From assembly GCF_000445125.1 (NCBI RefSeq), contig NZ_ATHL01000076.1:248001-312000 (forward strand): a stretch of DNA of 64,000 nucleotides, written 5' to 3'. Every line of letters starts with the position of its first letter. Within the stretch, counting starts at the first letter, position 1. The notes beneath the pieces were generated by a model. The model was not told the DNA's origin, did no database searches, and saw only the letters and a list, made by a program, of their open reading frames with translations. Origin of the DNA: Novosphingobium lindaniclasticum LE124 (lineage in GTDB: Bacteria > Pseudomonadota > Alphaproteobacteria > Sphingomonadales > Sphingomonadaceae). The position numbers were made by a program, and so were the translations under genes. Below, piece after piece: positions 51,746 through 60,686 of this stretch.

Positions 51746-54700
51746 ATGCGCGCGATCCTCGGAGCCTCGACGGCGACACTGGCCCTGATGGCCGCCGCAC
51801 CGCTCGCCGCATCACCCTCCGTCTACACCGCCATGCCTGACGAGCCCGCCGCCGTCACCGTTTCCGCCATCGGCGACGGCCGCGCGGACGATACCGCCGC
51901 GATCCAGCAGGCGATCGACAAGGCCGCGCAAGGCCCTGCGGGCAAGGGCGTCGGCGGCGGCATCGTGTTCCTGCCGCAAGGCACCTATCGCATCAGCCGC
52001 ACGCTGTTCCTCTGGCCAGGCGTGCGGATCTTCGGCGTCGGAGAGAAGCGCCCGGTCATCGTGCTCGGCGCGAAGACCGCCGGCTTCCAGCGCGGCGTAG
52101 CGCACATGCTCGTCTTCGCAGGCTCCGCGCGGGAACGCGATCCCAAGGACACACGCGAAGTGGCCTTCCCGCCGCCCGGCTCCGTGCCCTTCAACAAGAA
52201 CGTGGCAGACGCCAATCCCGGCACGTTCTACTCGGCGCTCGGCAACATCGACTTCCGGATTCTCGACGGCAATCCCGCCGCCACCGCCATCCGCTTCCAC
52301 TCCGCCCAGCACAGCTTCGTCAGCCATGTCGATTTCGACATCGGCTCCGGTCTCGCCGGGCTCTACCACGTCGCCAACGAGGCCGAGGATCTGCACTTTC
52401 GCGGCGGCCGCTACGGCATCCTCGCGGAAAAGCCTTCCCCCGCCTGGCCGTTCGCCTTGGTGGATTCCACTTTCGAAGGCCAGCGCGACGCGGCCATTCG
52501 CGAGCATGAAGCCGGGCTGACGCTGCTCAACGTCTCGATCCGCGACACGCCCGTTGGCATCGAGATCGACAAGGGCTATGGCGACTGGCTCTGGGGACAG
52601 GACGTGCGCTTCGAGAACGTCTCGAAGGCGGGTGTGATCGTTTCCAACGAGAACAACGTCTATACCCAGGTCGGCTTCCAGAACGCGCTGGCCTCACGCA
52701 CCCCGGTCTTCGCCCGCTTCCGCGACAGCGGCAAGACGGTACCCGGCAAGGGCGAGAGCTACAAGGTCGCTTCCTTCACCCACGGCTTGACGCTGCCCGC
52801 GTTCGGCAAGATGGGTGAGTACCGCACGCAAATCGATGCCGCGCCGCTCTCCGCCCTGCCCGCTTCTTCCCCCTCGGCGATCCGCGCATTGCCGCCGGTT
52901 TCCGAATGGGCGAGCGCCCGCACGTTCGGCGCGAAGGGAGACAACCTGACCGACGATACCGCCGCGCTCCAGAAGGCGATCGACACGCACCGCGTGGTCT
53001 ATCTCCCCTCCGGCTTCTACAAGGTGAGCGACACCCTGCGGTTGCGCCCGGACTCGGTGCTGATCGGCCTCCACCCCAGTCGGACGCAAATCGTCCTACC
53101 GGACGGGTCAGCCGCTTACGCCGGCATCGGCGCGCCCAAGGCACTGGTTGAAAGCGCGGCGGGCGGGGATGCGATCGTCGCCGGGATCGGCCTCGACACC
53201 AGCGGCAACAATCCGCGCGCCACGGCCCTGCTGTGGAAGGCGGGTGCCCGCTCCATGGTAAACGACGTCAAGTTCCAGGGCGGCCACGGCACAAACCGCT
53301 TCGACGGCAACCGGACCGATCCGTATAACAACAACGCCACCGCCGATCCCGACGCGTCGCGGCGCTGGGAAGGGCAGTACGCCAGCCTCTGGGTCACGCA
53401 GGGCGGCGGCGGCACTTTCGCCAATGTCTGGAGCCCCAGCACCTTCGGCCATCCCGGCATCCTGATCTCCGACACCAAGACCCCCGGCCGGATCATCCAG
53501 GCCTCCGTGGAGCACCATGTCCGCACCGAGATCGGCCTGAACCGCGTATCCAACTGGGAACTCCTGGCCCCGCAGACCGAGGGCGAGGCCGGCGAGAGCG
53601 GGGACGCGGTCGCGCTGGAAATCCGAGATTCCAGCAATATCCTGGTCGCCAACCTCCACGCCTATCGCGTCACCCGCACCCGCAAGGCCGCGCCTGCCGC
53701 CGTTACCCTCTACAACTCGCACGATATCCGTTTCCGCAACGTCCATGTGAATGCCGAGAGCGGTTTGGGCACTTGCGACGAAAACGGCTGCGCCACGTTC
53801 CTGCGCCTGACCAAGTTCCCTTACGAAAACGCCCTGCGCGATGTGACGCACGGCCTCGACGTGCGCGAACGCGAGTTCGCGGTGCTGGACGTCACCGGCT
53901 CGCCCGCCCCTGTCGTTCCGGCCAGCTTCGAAGGCGCACAGGTCGAGAGGCTGGCCGACGGCTTCCACTCGATCGGCGGCGGCGCGGTGGATGCGGCGGG
54001 CAAGCTCTACTTCATCGACCGGCATTTCCAGCGCATCTGGAGCTGGTCAGACCAGGGCAAGCTGGAGATCGTGCGGGATGCCACGCTCGATCCGGTCAAC
54101 CTGACCGTGGACCGGTCCGGAAACCTGCTGGTCCTGTCCTCCTTCGGGCGCAACGGTACCGTCTACAGCCTCAAGCCCGGATCGCCCGACACCGAATTGA
54201 CCGTGATCGCGCCGCGCCCGGCGCAGCGCTCGAACGACGCCGCCACCGTGCTGCCGGTGAACTGGTGGATCAATGGCGAGTTCAAGGACCAGATCGATCC
54301 CAAGAGCTACCGGTTCACCACCTTGGCCGAAATGTTCACCCGCAACATGGCAAAGCCGCAAGCGCAGGAATATGCATCGCCGGACGGCAGTGTGGTGCTG
54401 CCCGCCTGGCGCGTCTTCGCGCAGGGCCCGTCCGACCATCGCGGCCTGCGCTTCTCGGACTCGCTCGACACTTACGGCTTCGTCCAGGGCAAGCCCGGCG
54501 AACGCGTATTGGTGACCAACGCCTCGGAAAACCGCACCTATAGCGGTATCGTCGGCGCGGGGGGCAGCGTCACCGGCCTCAAGCCCTTCGCCGAGCGCGG
54601 CGGCGAAGGTGTCGCCAGCGATGCCAAAGGGCGCGTCTACGTCGCCAATGGTCAAGTCTTCGTCTACTCGCCCGAAGGCCAAGAGATAGGACGGATCGAC

Positions 54701-54802
54701 GTACCGGAGCGGCCCCTGCAACTGGTCTTCGGCGGCGAGGGTCGCAGCACGCTCTACATCCTCACCCACCATGCGCTCTATGCCGCGCGGATCGGCCAGT
54801 GA
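51746..54802 (+). CDS. Exported double beta-helix protein fused to a beta-propeller (second paralog)
   Basis: A 1018-residue paralog of the protein at 45610 with the same three-part plan: leader (GASTATLALMAAAPLAASP), beta-helices at ~36-375 (AIGDGRADDTAAIQQAID) and ~385-720 (FGAKGDNLTDDTAALQKAID), and a propeller at ~729-1018 (YVANGQVFVYSPEGQEIGRI). Long segments are shared, such as EGQRDAAIREHE and TQGGGGTFANVWSP versus TEGGGGTFADVWSP, pointing to duplication and divergence around the receptor gene. Insertions differ mainly in the first helix (the ARERDPKDTREVAFPP loop). Glycan-active function is inferred from context; specificity probably differs from the first copy. The ThuA gene begins at its stop. 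Confidence 0.78.
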   Translation: MRAILGASTATLALMAAAPLAASPSVYTAMPDEPAAVTVSAIGDGRADDTAAIQQAIDKAAQGPAGKGVGGGIVFLPQGTYRISRTLFLWPGVRIFGVGEKRPVIVLGAKTAGFQRGVAHMLVFAGSARERDPKDTREVAFPPPGSVPFNKNVADANPGTFYSALGNIDFRILDGNPAATAIRFHSAQHSFVSHVDFDIGSGLAGLYHVANEAEDLHFRGGRYGILAEKPSPAWPFALVDSTFEGQRDAAIREHEAGLTLLNVSIRDTPVGIEIDKGYGDWLWGQDVRFENVSKAGVIVSNENNVYTQVGFQNALASRTPVFARFRDSGKTVPGKGESYKVASFTHGLTLPAFGKMGEYRTQIDAAPLSALPASSPSAIRALPPVSEWASARTFGAKGDNLTDDTAALQKAIDTHRVVYLPSGFYKVSDTLRLRPDSVLIGLHPSRTQIVLPDGSAAYAGIGAPKALVESAAGGDAIVAGIGLDTSGNNPRATALLWKAGARSMVNDVKFQGGHGTNRFDGNRTDPYNNNATADPDASRRWEGQYASLWVTQGGGGTFANVWSPSTFGHPGILISDTKTPGRIIQASVEHHVRTEIGLNRVSNWELLAPQTEGEAGESGDAVALEIRDSSNILVANLHAYRVTRTRKAAPAAVTLYNSHDIRFRNVHVNAESGLGTCDENGCATFLRLTKFPYENALRDVTHGLDVREREFAVLDVTGSPAPVVPASFEGAQVERLADGFHSIGGGAVDAAGKLYFIDRHFQRIWSWSDQGKLEIVRDATLDPVNLTVDRSGNLLVLSSFGRNGTVYSLKPGSPDTELTVIAPRPAQRSNDAATVLPVNWWINGEFKDQIDPKSYRFTTLAEMFTRNMAKPQAQEYASPDGSVVLPAWRVFAQGPSDHRGLRFSDSLDTYGFVQGKPGERVLVTNASENRTYSGIVGAGGSVTGLKPFAERGGEGVASDAKGRVYVANGQVFVYSPEGQEIGRIDVPERPLQLVFGGEGRSTLYILTHHALYAARIGQ

Positions 54803-55575
54803 TGCGCGCTATCCGGGCGCTGCTGGTCCTGATCGCGCTCATCCTTCCGGCAAGCGCCTGGGCCGATCCGCAGTACCGGCTGCTCGTCCTGGCGATCCCG
54901 AACAGGTACCACTACGAATATATCCCGATCGCGCGGGACAGCCTGGAACATCTCGCCCGGCTCCATGACTTCGAGCTGACCTACACCAACGATCCGTCGG
55001 TGTTCGAGGGCGACCTGAAGCGCTACGCCGCCGTCATGTTCCTCAACACCCCGGGCGAAGAACTCAGCCCTGCGCAGCGGCGGATTTTTGAAGCCTATAT
55101 GCGCGGGGGCGGCAATGCAGTCGTCGTCCACCGCGCCTTGATCGCGAAGCCCGGCGCTTGGCCGTGGTTCGAAAAGCTGGTCGGCCGCAGCTTCGTCATT
55201 CATCCGATGTTGCAGACCGGCGTCGTCACCGTTGCCGACCCCGGTTTCCCTGCGACCTTCGGTCTGCCCCGGCGCTGGATCTGGAGCGATGAGTTCTACG
55301 TCACGGCCAACCCGCACAACGTGAAGACCGAAACCGTGCTGCGGGTCGACGAGAGCAGCTACGATCCCACCCGGATCTGGCCGGGACAAGTCGCCAGGCC
55401 TATGGGCGATCACCCGGTCGCCTGGCAGCACCGCCATGAGAACGGACGGGTCTTCGTCACCACGCTGGGCCACAACGGCGAAGCCTATCGCGACCCGCAG
55501 TACCTCGCTCACCTGATGGGCGGCATCTACTGGGCCGCGACCGGTCTCGGCAGGGACTTGAGCGGGTCGCGCTGA
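54802..55575 (+). CDS. Exported ThuA-like glutamine-amidotransferase-fold protein
   Basis: A 257-residue ThuA-family protein (class I glutamine amidotransferase-like fold without a clear catalytic cysteine). Its signal peptide is AIRALLVLIALILPASAWA. Family landmarks are AVMFLNTPGEELSPAQRR, AYMRGGGNAVVVHR, WIWSDEFYVT and RVFVTTLGHNGEAYRDP. ThuA was named from a trehalose-utilisation gene, and related proteins occur beside keto-sugar and glycan genes. The ATG at 54802 overlaps the preceding stop by one base; a GTG one codon earlier is an alternative. Being the last gene of the helix-propeller/receptor unit suggests it handles a product of those enzymes. Confidence 0.85.
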   Translation: MRAIRALLVLIALILPASAWADPQYRLLVLAIPNRYHYEYIPIARDSLEHLARLHDFELTYTNDPSVFEGDLKRYAAVMFLNTPGEELSPAQRRIFEAYMRGGGNAVVVHRALIAKPGAWPWFEKLVGRSFVIHPMLQTGVVTVADPGFPATFGLPRRWIWSDEFYVTANPHNVKTETVLRVDESSYDPTRIWPGQVARPMGDHPVAWQHRHENGRVFVTTLGHNGEAYRDPQYLAHLMGGIYWAATGLGRDLSGSR

Positions 55576-55599
55576 AACGCGGACGGCCAAGCGTTCAGC
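55571..55599. terminator. Hairpin between convergent thuA-like and GH35-like genes
   Basis: GCTGAAACGC and GCGTTCAGC (55571-55580, 55591-55599) pair as a nine-base stem with one bulged adenine across a ten-base loop. The stem overlaps both stop codons. No T-run is seen, so it is at best a weak bidirectional terminator. Confidence 0.35.
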
Positions 55600-57220
55600 G
55601 ATAGTGCCCCATCGTTACCTTGAGCCACACCGGACGCGCCGTGAGATTGAGCCCGTAGTCGGTCTGGTCGCCGTTCCAGACGCGATCGGTGACCCATTCG
55701 TCCTTGGCGAAATGCCCTTCCTCGACCTTGACGATCAGCCCGTTCGGCGGGCTGCCCACAGCGGATGCGAACGACACGCGCACATGATCCCCGGTCAGCA
55801 GGAAGCTGTCGGCGGATAGCTGGGCAACGGCCAGCCCTCCCACGGGCTCGGTGGCCCAGGCGGGCAAGTCTGCCTCGGGAAACCATTCGCGCTGTCCGAA
55901 CTGCCACTGGCCGAAGCTGGCGGTGATCTGCCACTTGCCCATCGTGGTTTGCTGCAAGCCGCCGTCGTCCGGCTTGGCGGCACCCCAGGTAGGGTGCTCG
56001 AAGGCGATCTTCGCCCAAGCCCGCATGGAACCTGACAGCACGCGGTATTTCGCGCCGAATGCCTCCAGCGTCGCCTCGTCGAGGGATTTCGCTCCCAGCG
56101 GATAGTTGAAGAAGTCGCTTCCATCCATGCCGAAGGGCGAAAAGCCGATAGCGCCCCGCCCGAGCGCGGGCCAGAAATAGCGCGCATATTCGCGCGCATT
56201 GCCGATCTCCGGCACCATCAAGGCATTATCGGGCCGCGTGTAGAGGTCTAGGTGCTTCAGGACATTGCGGCTTTTGCGATCGTAGATGTCGGGCGCGGCG
56301 AAATCGAGCGAGGGCGCGGCCGCCTTCCAGATGTCGAGCACGTCCCCTTGCGGCCCGCCGCTGGCCACGCTGTGCGGATCGGGGTCCTTGAACGGGTCGG
56401 ACAGCGCCGCATTGACGTACATCGGCAGCGGCTTGACGGCTTTGCCCGCCGCGGCCAGTTCCTCGATGTAGCGCGCCGTGAACCAGGTGTTGAAGGCCCG
56501 ATCGGCCGCCGCGTCGAAGACCTGGCTCCAGGTGCCTGAACCAAGGCCCAGCTTACGCGACAGGACCACGGGCACCTGGCCGGCGAAGAGCTTCTGCGCA
56601 GCCGCGCCATAATCGCGGGGATTGCGGTAGCTGCCGACCTCGTTCTCGGGCTGGACCAGGATCACGGTATTCTGCGCGTCGTGGTCGCGCAGGTACGTCA
56701 TCAGCGCCAGGAAGGCTTTCTTGTCCGCGCGCAGCGTCTCGGTACCGTGGGGGGACAGCACATCATGATCGCTGCCGTCCGGCTTCTTCATGCGCGGGAA
56801 ACGGCCATTGTCGAGCTTCACCCAGTCGGGCGTATAAGCCAACCCGGTGTTTTTCCAGGCCCCGAACCAGAGCAGGACCACCCGCTTTTCATGCACGCGC
56901 GCCTCGTCCAGCAGAGTCTGCACGAAGCTGAAATCGAACCGTCCCTCGCGGGGCTCAAGCTGCTGCCAGGCGACGGGGACTTCGATCGTGTTGGCACCGA
57001 TCCGGTCGAGCACCGGCCAGGCCGACTGCAAGGGCTCGGCATAGTTCGTGCTGTTGTTGACCTGCCCCGCCAGCATCAGAAACGGCGCCCCGTCCACGAT
57101 CAGCGCGTGACGGCCGCCGCGCGTCTCGATATGCGGTACGTCGTCCTGCGCCAGAGCGGCGAGAGGGAGGGATAGCATGGCCGAGGCCAGCAGGATGGCA
57201 GCGGATCGCATCGTGCGCAT
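55595..57220 (-). CDS. Exported GH35/GH42-like beta-galactosidase with DUF5597
   Basis: A 541-residue TIM-barrel glycosidase with a signal peptide (ILLASAMLSLPLAALAQ). The barrel starts GGRHALIVDGAPFLMLAGQV. The acid/base is probably E194 in QPENEVGSY and the nucleophile E338 in MVPEIGN. The C-terminal ~150 residues match the beta-sandwich DUF5597 found on this subgroup. Such enzymes remove terminal beta-galactosides from plant polysaccharides. The start has a TGAGGAC site, six bases after the mutarotase stop, so the two are cotranscribed. Confidence 0.85.
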   Translation of the reverse strand: MRTMRSAAILLASAMLSLPLAALAQDDVPHIETRGGRHALIVDGAPFLMLAGQVNNSTNYAEPLQSAWPVLDRIGANTIEVPVAWQQLEPREGRFDFSFVQTLLDEARVHEKRVVLLWFGAWKNTGLAYTPDWVKLDNGRFPRMKKPDGSDHDVLSPHGTETLRADKKAFLALMTYLRDHDAQNTVILVQPENEVGSYRNPRDYGAAAQKLFAGQVPVVLSRKLGLGSGTWSQVFDAAADRAFNTWFTARYIEELAAAGKAVKPLPMYVNAALSDPFKDPDPHSVASGGPQGDVLDIWKAAAPSLDFAAPDIYDRKSRNVLKHLDLYTRPDNALMVPEIGNAREYARYFWPALGRGAIGFSPFGMDGSDFFNYPLGAKSLDEATLEAFGAKYRVLSGSMRAWAKIAFEHPTWGAAKPDDGGLQQTTMGKWQITASFGQWQFGQREWFPEADLPAWATEPVGGLAVAQLSADSFLLTGDHVRVSFASAVGSPPNGLIVKVEEGHFAKDEWVTDRVWNGDQTDYGLNLTARPVWLKVTMGHYR

Positions 57221-57226
57221 TTGTCC

Positions 57227-57571
57227 TCAGGGCTGTTCTTGAAGGGAAAACAGGCGGCTTGCCGACGTCCATTTGCTTTCGGCGGAAGCCCAGGGCAGCG
57301 GCCGCTGGAACTGGTCCATCAGGCTTTCCCAGGCACGGACATCAGGATCGGCAGCGTCGGCCGCCGCCTTCCGACGAGAGTCGAAGCTGGAATCGGTCTC
57401 CATGATCATGACCAACCGATTGCCGGTGCGGTGAATCTCCATGTCGCTGATCCCCGCGGCACGGATGCTCGCGACGACAGGCTCCGGAACCGCGCCCGGC
57501 TTGTGCCATGCCTCGTAGCGGGCGATGGCTTCGGCTTCGTCAGCCAGGTCGATGAGCAGAACCTGTCGCAC
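57227..57571 (-). CDS. rhaM: L-rhamnose mutarotase
   Basis: A small ferredoxin-like-fold protein of the L-rhamnose mutarotase family. The best start is GTG at 57571 with GGGAGA just upstream, giving 114 residues, the normal family size; a TTG at 57604 would add 11 non-homologous residues next to a hairpin. Core segments are RYEAWHKPGAVPEPVV, GISDMEIHRTGNRLVMIMET and AWESLMDQFQRPLPWA, with the conserved histidines and tryptophan. It interconverts anomers of rhamnose, so the locus probably meets rhamnose-containing glycans such as rhamnogalacturonan. It lies between a TonB receptor and the GH35-like gene. Confidence 0.87.
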   Translation of the reverse strand: MRQVLLIDLADEAEAIARYEAWHKPGAVPEPVVASIRAAGISDMEIHRTGNRLVMIMETDSSFDSRRKAAADAADPDVRAWESLMDQFQRPLPWASAESKWTSASRLFSLQEQP

Positions 57572-57606
57572 CGGTCTCCCTTTTTTCGTTTTCGTCCCCA
57601 ACAAAT

Positions 57607-57635
57607 GCTACTGGTCGGTCCTTCCGACCAGTAGC
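57607..57635 (-). terminator. Strong 12-bp hairpin between TonB receptor and rhaM
   Basis: A perfect stem GCTACTGGTCGG / CCGACCAGTAGC with loop TCCTT fills most of the gap between the receptor stop (57662) and the mutarotase. On the minus strand it is followed by ATTTGTTG, a poor T-run. It may attenuate transcription into rhaM and the GH35-like gene or stabilise the receptor mRNA. The CTGGTCGG arms also resemble GntR-type operator halves. Confidence 0.5.
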
Positions 57636-57661
57636 AAGCAGCGCCCGCGCCGCAAGGCGGA

Positions 57662-60439
57662 TCAATAGGTCAGGCGGGCCGTCAGACTGACGCGGCGGTC
57701 GTTCAACACGTTCGACTGCGGCCTGCTGGCAATGCCGTAATACGTGCGGTTCTCGGTATTGGTCAGGTTGACCCCGTCCAGGGTCAATGCGAAATTCGGC
57801 GTGACGGTGTAAGTGATCGAGGCGTCCAGCTGCCCGCGCGCATCGTTGAAGATCGGCAGGTTACCGCTACCATTCCCGCGCGTGGTGACGACGTACTTGC
57901 TGCGCCAGTTATAAGCGACGCGCGCTGAAAGCGGTCCCTTGTCGTAGAAGCCGATCAGGTTGTAGCTGTACTTGGACAGCAGTTCGAGCGGCACCGTCAG
58001 CTTGTTGCCTTCGTTGTCGGCCGCGTCGGGACTGGGCGCCTTGCTGTCGACATAGGTGAAGTTGGCCTGGACGCCGAAGCCGGAGAGCAAGCCGGGCAGG
58101 AAGTCGAAGAAGGTGTTGCCGCCGATCTCGAAGCCCTTGATCTTGCCGTTGTCGCCGTTGAGCGGGCGGGTGACATCGACGTTGAACGGGCCATTGCCGA
58201 AGTCGTAAGTCTCGGTGCTGGTAATGTTGGCGATGAAGCCGTCCACCTTCTTGTAGAAGGCGGCGCCGTACAGCGATCCCGTCTGCGAGAAGTACCATTC
58301 CAGCGAGGCGTCGAACTGCTTGGCCTCCAGCGGCTTCAGGAACGGATTGCCGCTCGATGCCGTGCGCAGCCCGCTACCGGAGTTGAACTCGACGATGTTG
58401 ATGTTGGGGTTGAGCTGCGAGAAGTCCGGGCGGGTGAGGCCTTTCGAGGCGGCCAGGCGAAGCTGCAGCTTGTCGCTGAAGTGATAACGCAAGTTCAGGC
58501 TGGGCAGCGCCTTGGTGTAGTTGGAATTGACGCCCAAGCCGACGTAGGAGATCGGCCCATTGCCCGGCTGACCGCCGACGATGACTTGCGGGGTCTGGAC
58601 GATGAAGCCGTCCGTCGACACCTTGGTCTTGATCACGCGCAGGCCGATATTGCCGTCGAGCGGGAAACCGGCGTCCTCGAAGTCGAACTTGGCCAGGCCG
58701 TAAGCGGTGTAGGTCTTCTCGCCTTGCGTGTTGCGATCGCTGGGGACGTAGCTCACCCCGTCCAGCAGAGACTGCCGCTGGGCATCGCTGACATAGGGCG
58801 CCAGGGCCTGGCGGGTGGCGTCATAGTCCAGAACGACGCCGCGGCTGAAGAACACGCCGCCGTCCGGCACGCCCTGGTAGCCGCGATAGAGATCGCCGCG
58901 GAAGGGGTGAACCTCGTAGAGGTTGTCCGCCAGCGCGGTCGTGCCGTAATATGCGTAAGTGCTGCTGTCGGTGACGGCGGAGCGGTCAGTATAGCGCAGG
59001 CCCGCGGAAATCGAGCGCAGGAAACCGCCGTCGAACTTGTATTCCGCGTCGAGACGCCCGGCATATTCCTTGCCCACCGAACGCTCGATGTGGTCGAGGT
59101 AGCCGCCGCCCAGCGGGGCATAGTTCGCCACGTCCGTGACGGAACCGTTGCCGTTGGCGGGATCGTTGTCGGGCAGGATGTCCATCGTCGGCACGCCGCT
59201 GCCGACGACCTGGTAGAGCCGCTCCGCGTTCGAGTGCAGGATGACGATCGAGCGCTGGCCGTCGGTGGTGCCGCGAATATACTGGAGGTCGCCGTTGACG
59301 GTGAGGTTGCCGGTGGGATTCCACTTCACATTGAGCGAAAAGTCGTTGGTGACCGACTTGCGCCGCTCGAGACTGGTGTTGGAATCGATCGGCACGTTGG
59401 CGAAAGTGCCGCTGCGGAAATTGCCGTCGTCGTCGAACGTAAAGCGCTGGGTGTAATCCGGCGTGATCGGATTGTCGCCGGTGTAGGCGAAGAAGCTGTA
59501 GTCGCCGTACTGGAACTTGTAGTCGGAGCGGACATATTCGCCGGTGAACAACAGCGTCTCGGTCGGCTTCCACTGGATGGCGGCATCGATGCCCAGGCGG
59601 CGACGGTCGCCGAGATACTGGCCGATGCCCACGCCGTGCGGCAGATAGGTGTCCTGGCCCAGGCGTCCCAGCCCGGAAGCCACCGCATAGTCGGCGGGAT
59701 CGTTCGGGGTGCCGTTCGCACCCAGCGTCTGGTCCAGTTCGTAGAAGGGCTGGCTGGAGATCTGGTCCTGGCGGAACGCGGTCTTCTGATAGGCGAAATC
59801 GACCATGACGCCGATCTCACCGATCCCGGTATTCCAGCGGTCGGAAAGAAGAAGGTTGGCCTGAGGCTTCGACTTTCCGTAAAGGTCGTAATAGTTGATG
59901 CTGGCGCTGGCAGAGGCCTTGAAGCCGTCGAAATCGAACGGCTTGCGGGTGCGCAAGTTGATGAGGCCGCCGATACCGCCCTCGATCTGGTCTGCCGAGG
60001 GGTTCTTGTAGACGTCGACGCCGGCCAGCAGTTCCGAAGGGACGTCTTCCAGGCTGAGGGTGCGTCCCCCGTTGGCGGTGAACACGTCGCGCCCGTTCAC
60101 TTCGGTACGCACCTGGCTGAGGCCGCGGATCGAGACCGAGCTGCCTTCGCCGAAACTGCGCTGGATCTGGATGCCGGTGATGCGCTGAAGCGCTTCGGCG
60201 ACGTTGCGGTCTGGCAGCTTGCCGATGTCTTCAGCGACGATGGAATCGACGATCACGTCGGAATTGCGCTTGATCGACTGCGCACTGCTGAGGCTGGCGC
60301 GCACACCGGTGACAATGATATCCTCGCTCGGCGCGACGTCCTGTGCGCTTGCGGGCGCCACCGCGCCGAGCGCCACCGTCGCCACCGAAATACCTGCCAG
60401 CAGACGCGCACGGCGCGATGCCTGATCAATCGTCCTCAT
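57662..60439 (-). CDS. TonB-dependent receptor (Caulobacter-type carbohydrate receptor)
   Basis: A 925-residue receptor with a signal peptide (LLAGISVATVALGAVAPASAQ), TonB box-like EDIIVTGVRASLSSAQSIK, and the plug signature of the Caulobacter/sphingomonad oligosaccharide receptors (IGKLPDRNVAEALQRITG, then VYKNPSADQIEGGIGGLINL). A long barrel ends in LTARLTY. The start has GGGAGAGGGG upstream. It is divergent from an IclR regulator, and rhaM plus the GH35-like gene follow, so import of a rhamnose- or galactose-containing oligosaccharide under IclR control is likely. Confidence 0.93.
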   Translation of the reverse strand: MRTIDQASRRARLLAGISVATVALGAVAPASAQDVAPSEDIIVTGVRASLSSAQSIKRNSDVIVDSIVAEDIGKLPDRNVAEALQRITGIQIQRSFGEGSSVSIRGLSQVRTEVNGRDVFTANGGRTLSLEDVPSELLAGVDVYKNPSADQIEGGIGGLINLRTRKPFDFDGFKASASASINYYDLYGKSKPQANLLLSDRWNTGIGEIGVMVDFAYQKTAFRQDQISSQPFYELDQTLGANGTPNDPADYAVASGLGRLGQDTYLPHGVGIGQYLGDRRRLGIDAAIQWKPTETLLFTGEYVRSDYKFQYGDYSFFAYTGDNPITPDYTQRFTFDDDGNFRSGTFANVPIDSNTSLERRKSVTNDFSLNVKWNPTGNLTVNGDLQYIRGTTDGQRSIVILHSNAERLYQVVGSGVPTMDILPDNDPANGNGSVTDVANYAPLGGGYLDHIERSVGKEYAGRLDAEYKFDGGFLRSISAGLRYTDRSAVTDSSTYAYYGTTALADNLYEVHPFRGDLYRGYQGVPDGGVFFSRGVVLDYDATRQALAPYVSDAQRQSLLDGVSYVPSDRNTQGEKTYTAYGLAKFDFEDAGFPLDGNIGLRVIKTKVSTDGFIVQTPQVIVGGQPGNGPISYVGLGVNSNYTKALPSLNLRYHFSDKLQLRLAASKGLTRPDFSQLNPNINIVEFNSGSGLRTASSGNPFLKPLEAKQFDASLEWYFSQTGSLYGAAFYKKVDGFIANITSTETYDFGNGPFNVDVTRPLNGDNGKIKGFEIGGNTFFDFLPGLLSGFGVQANFTYVDSKAPSPDAADNEGNKLTVPLELLSKYSYNLIGFYDKGPLSARVAYNWRSKYVVTTRGNGSGNLPIFNDARGQLDASITYTVTPNFALTLDGVNLTNTENRTYYGIASRPQSNVLNDRRVSLTARLTY

Positions 60440-60585
60440 GGACTTCCCCTCTCCCTGGCTCCTGCACGGAGCACGTCATTCGGAAACCGTGTTTTCGTTC
60501 CGCCACGTCATCCGGCCAAGCTGGAAGAGATGAGCACGGAGCGATGCAGCGGCTGGACGACTCCTTACTCCCAAAAGCAACGTTG

Positions 60586-60607
60586 TGAAATATAAAAATT
60601 GATTTCA
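60586..60607. promoter_or_regulatory. Candidate IclR operator in the receptor-IclR divergent region
   Basis: TGAAAT-N10-ATTTCA lies in an A/T-rich patch, 79 bases before the IclR start and 146 bases from the receptor start. An overlapping pair AAATAT / ATATTT follows it. The TGAAA...TTTCA form recalls KdgR-type (IclR family) sites known from pectin regulons, but the spacer is longer, so identity is tentative. Confidence 0.45.
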
Positions 60608-60686
60608 TATTTGCATTATGGTTCTTGAACGTGGCAATTCCGGTCGACCTCGGCAAAGGTGGTGCGATCAGGTCTGGAGAGGTTAG

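Noticed and set aside
58481-60595. 704-residue plus-strand open frame opposite the third receptor
   Set aside because: It is antisense to a well-supported receptor and ends inside the divergent promoter region.
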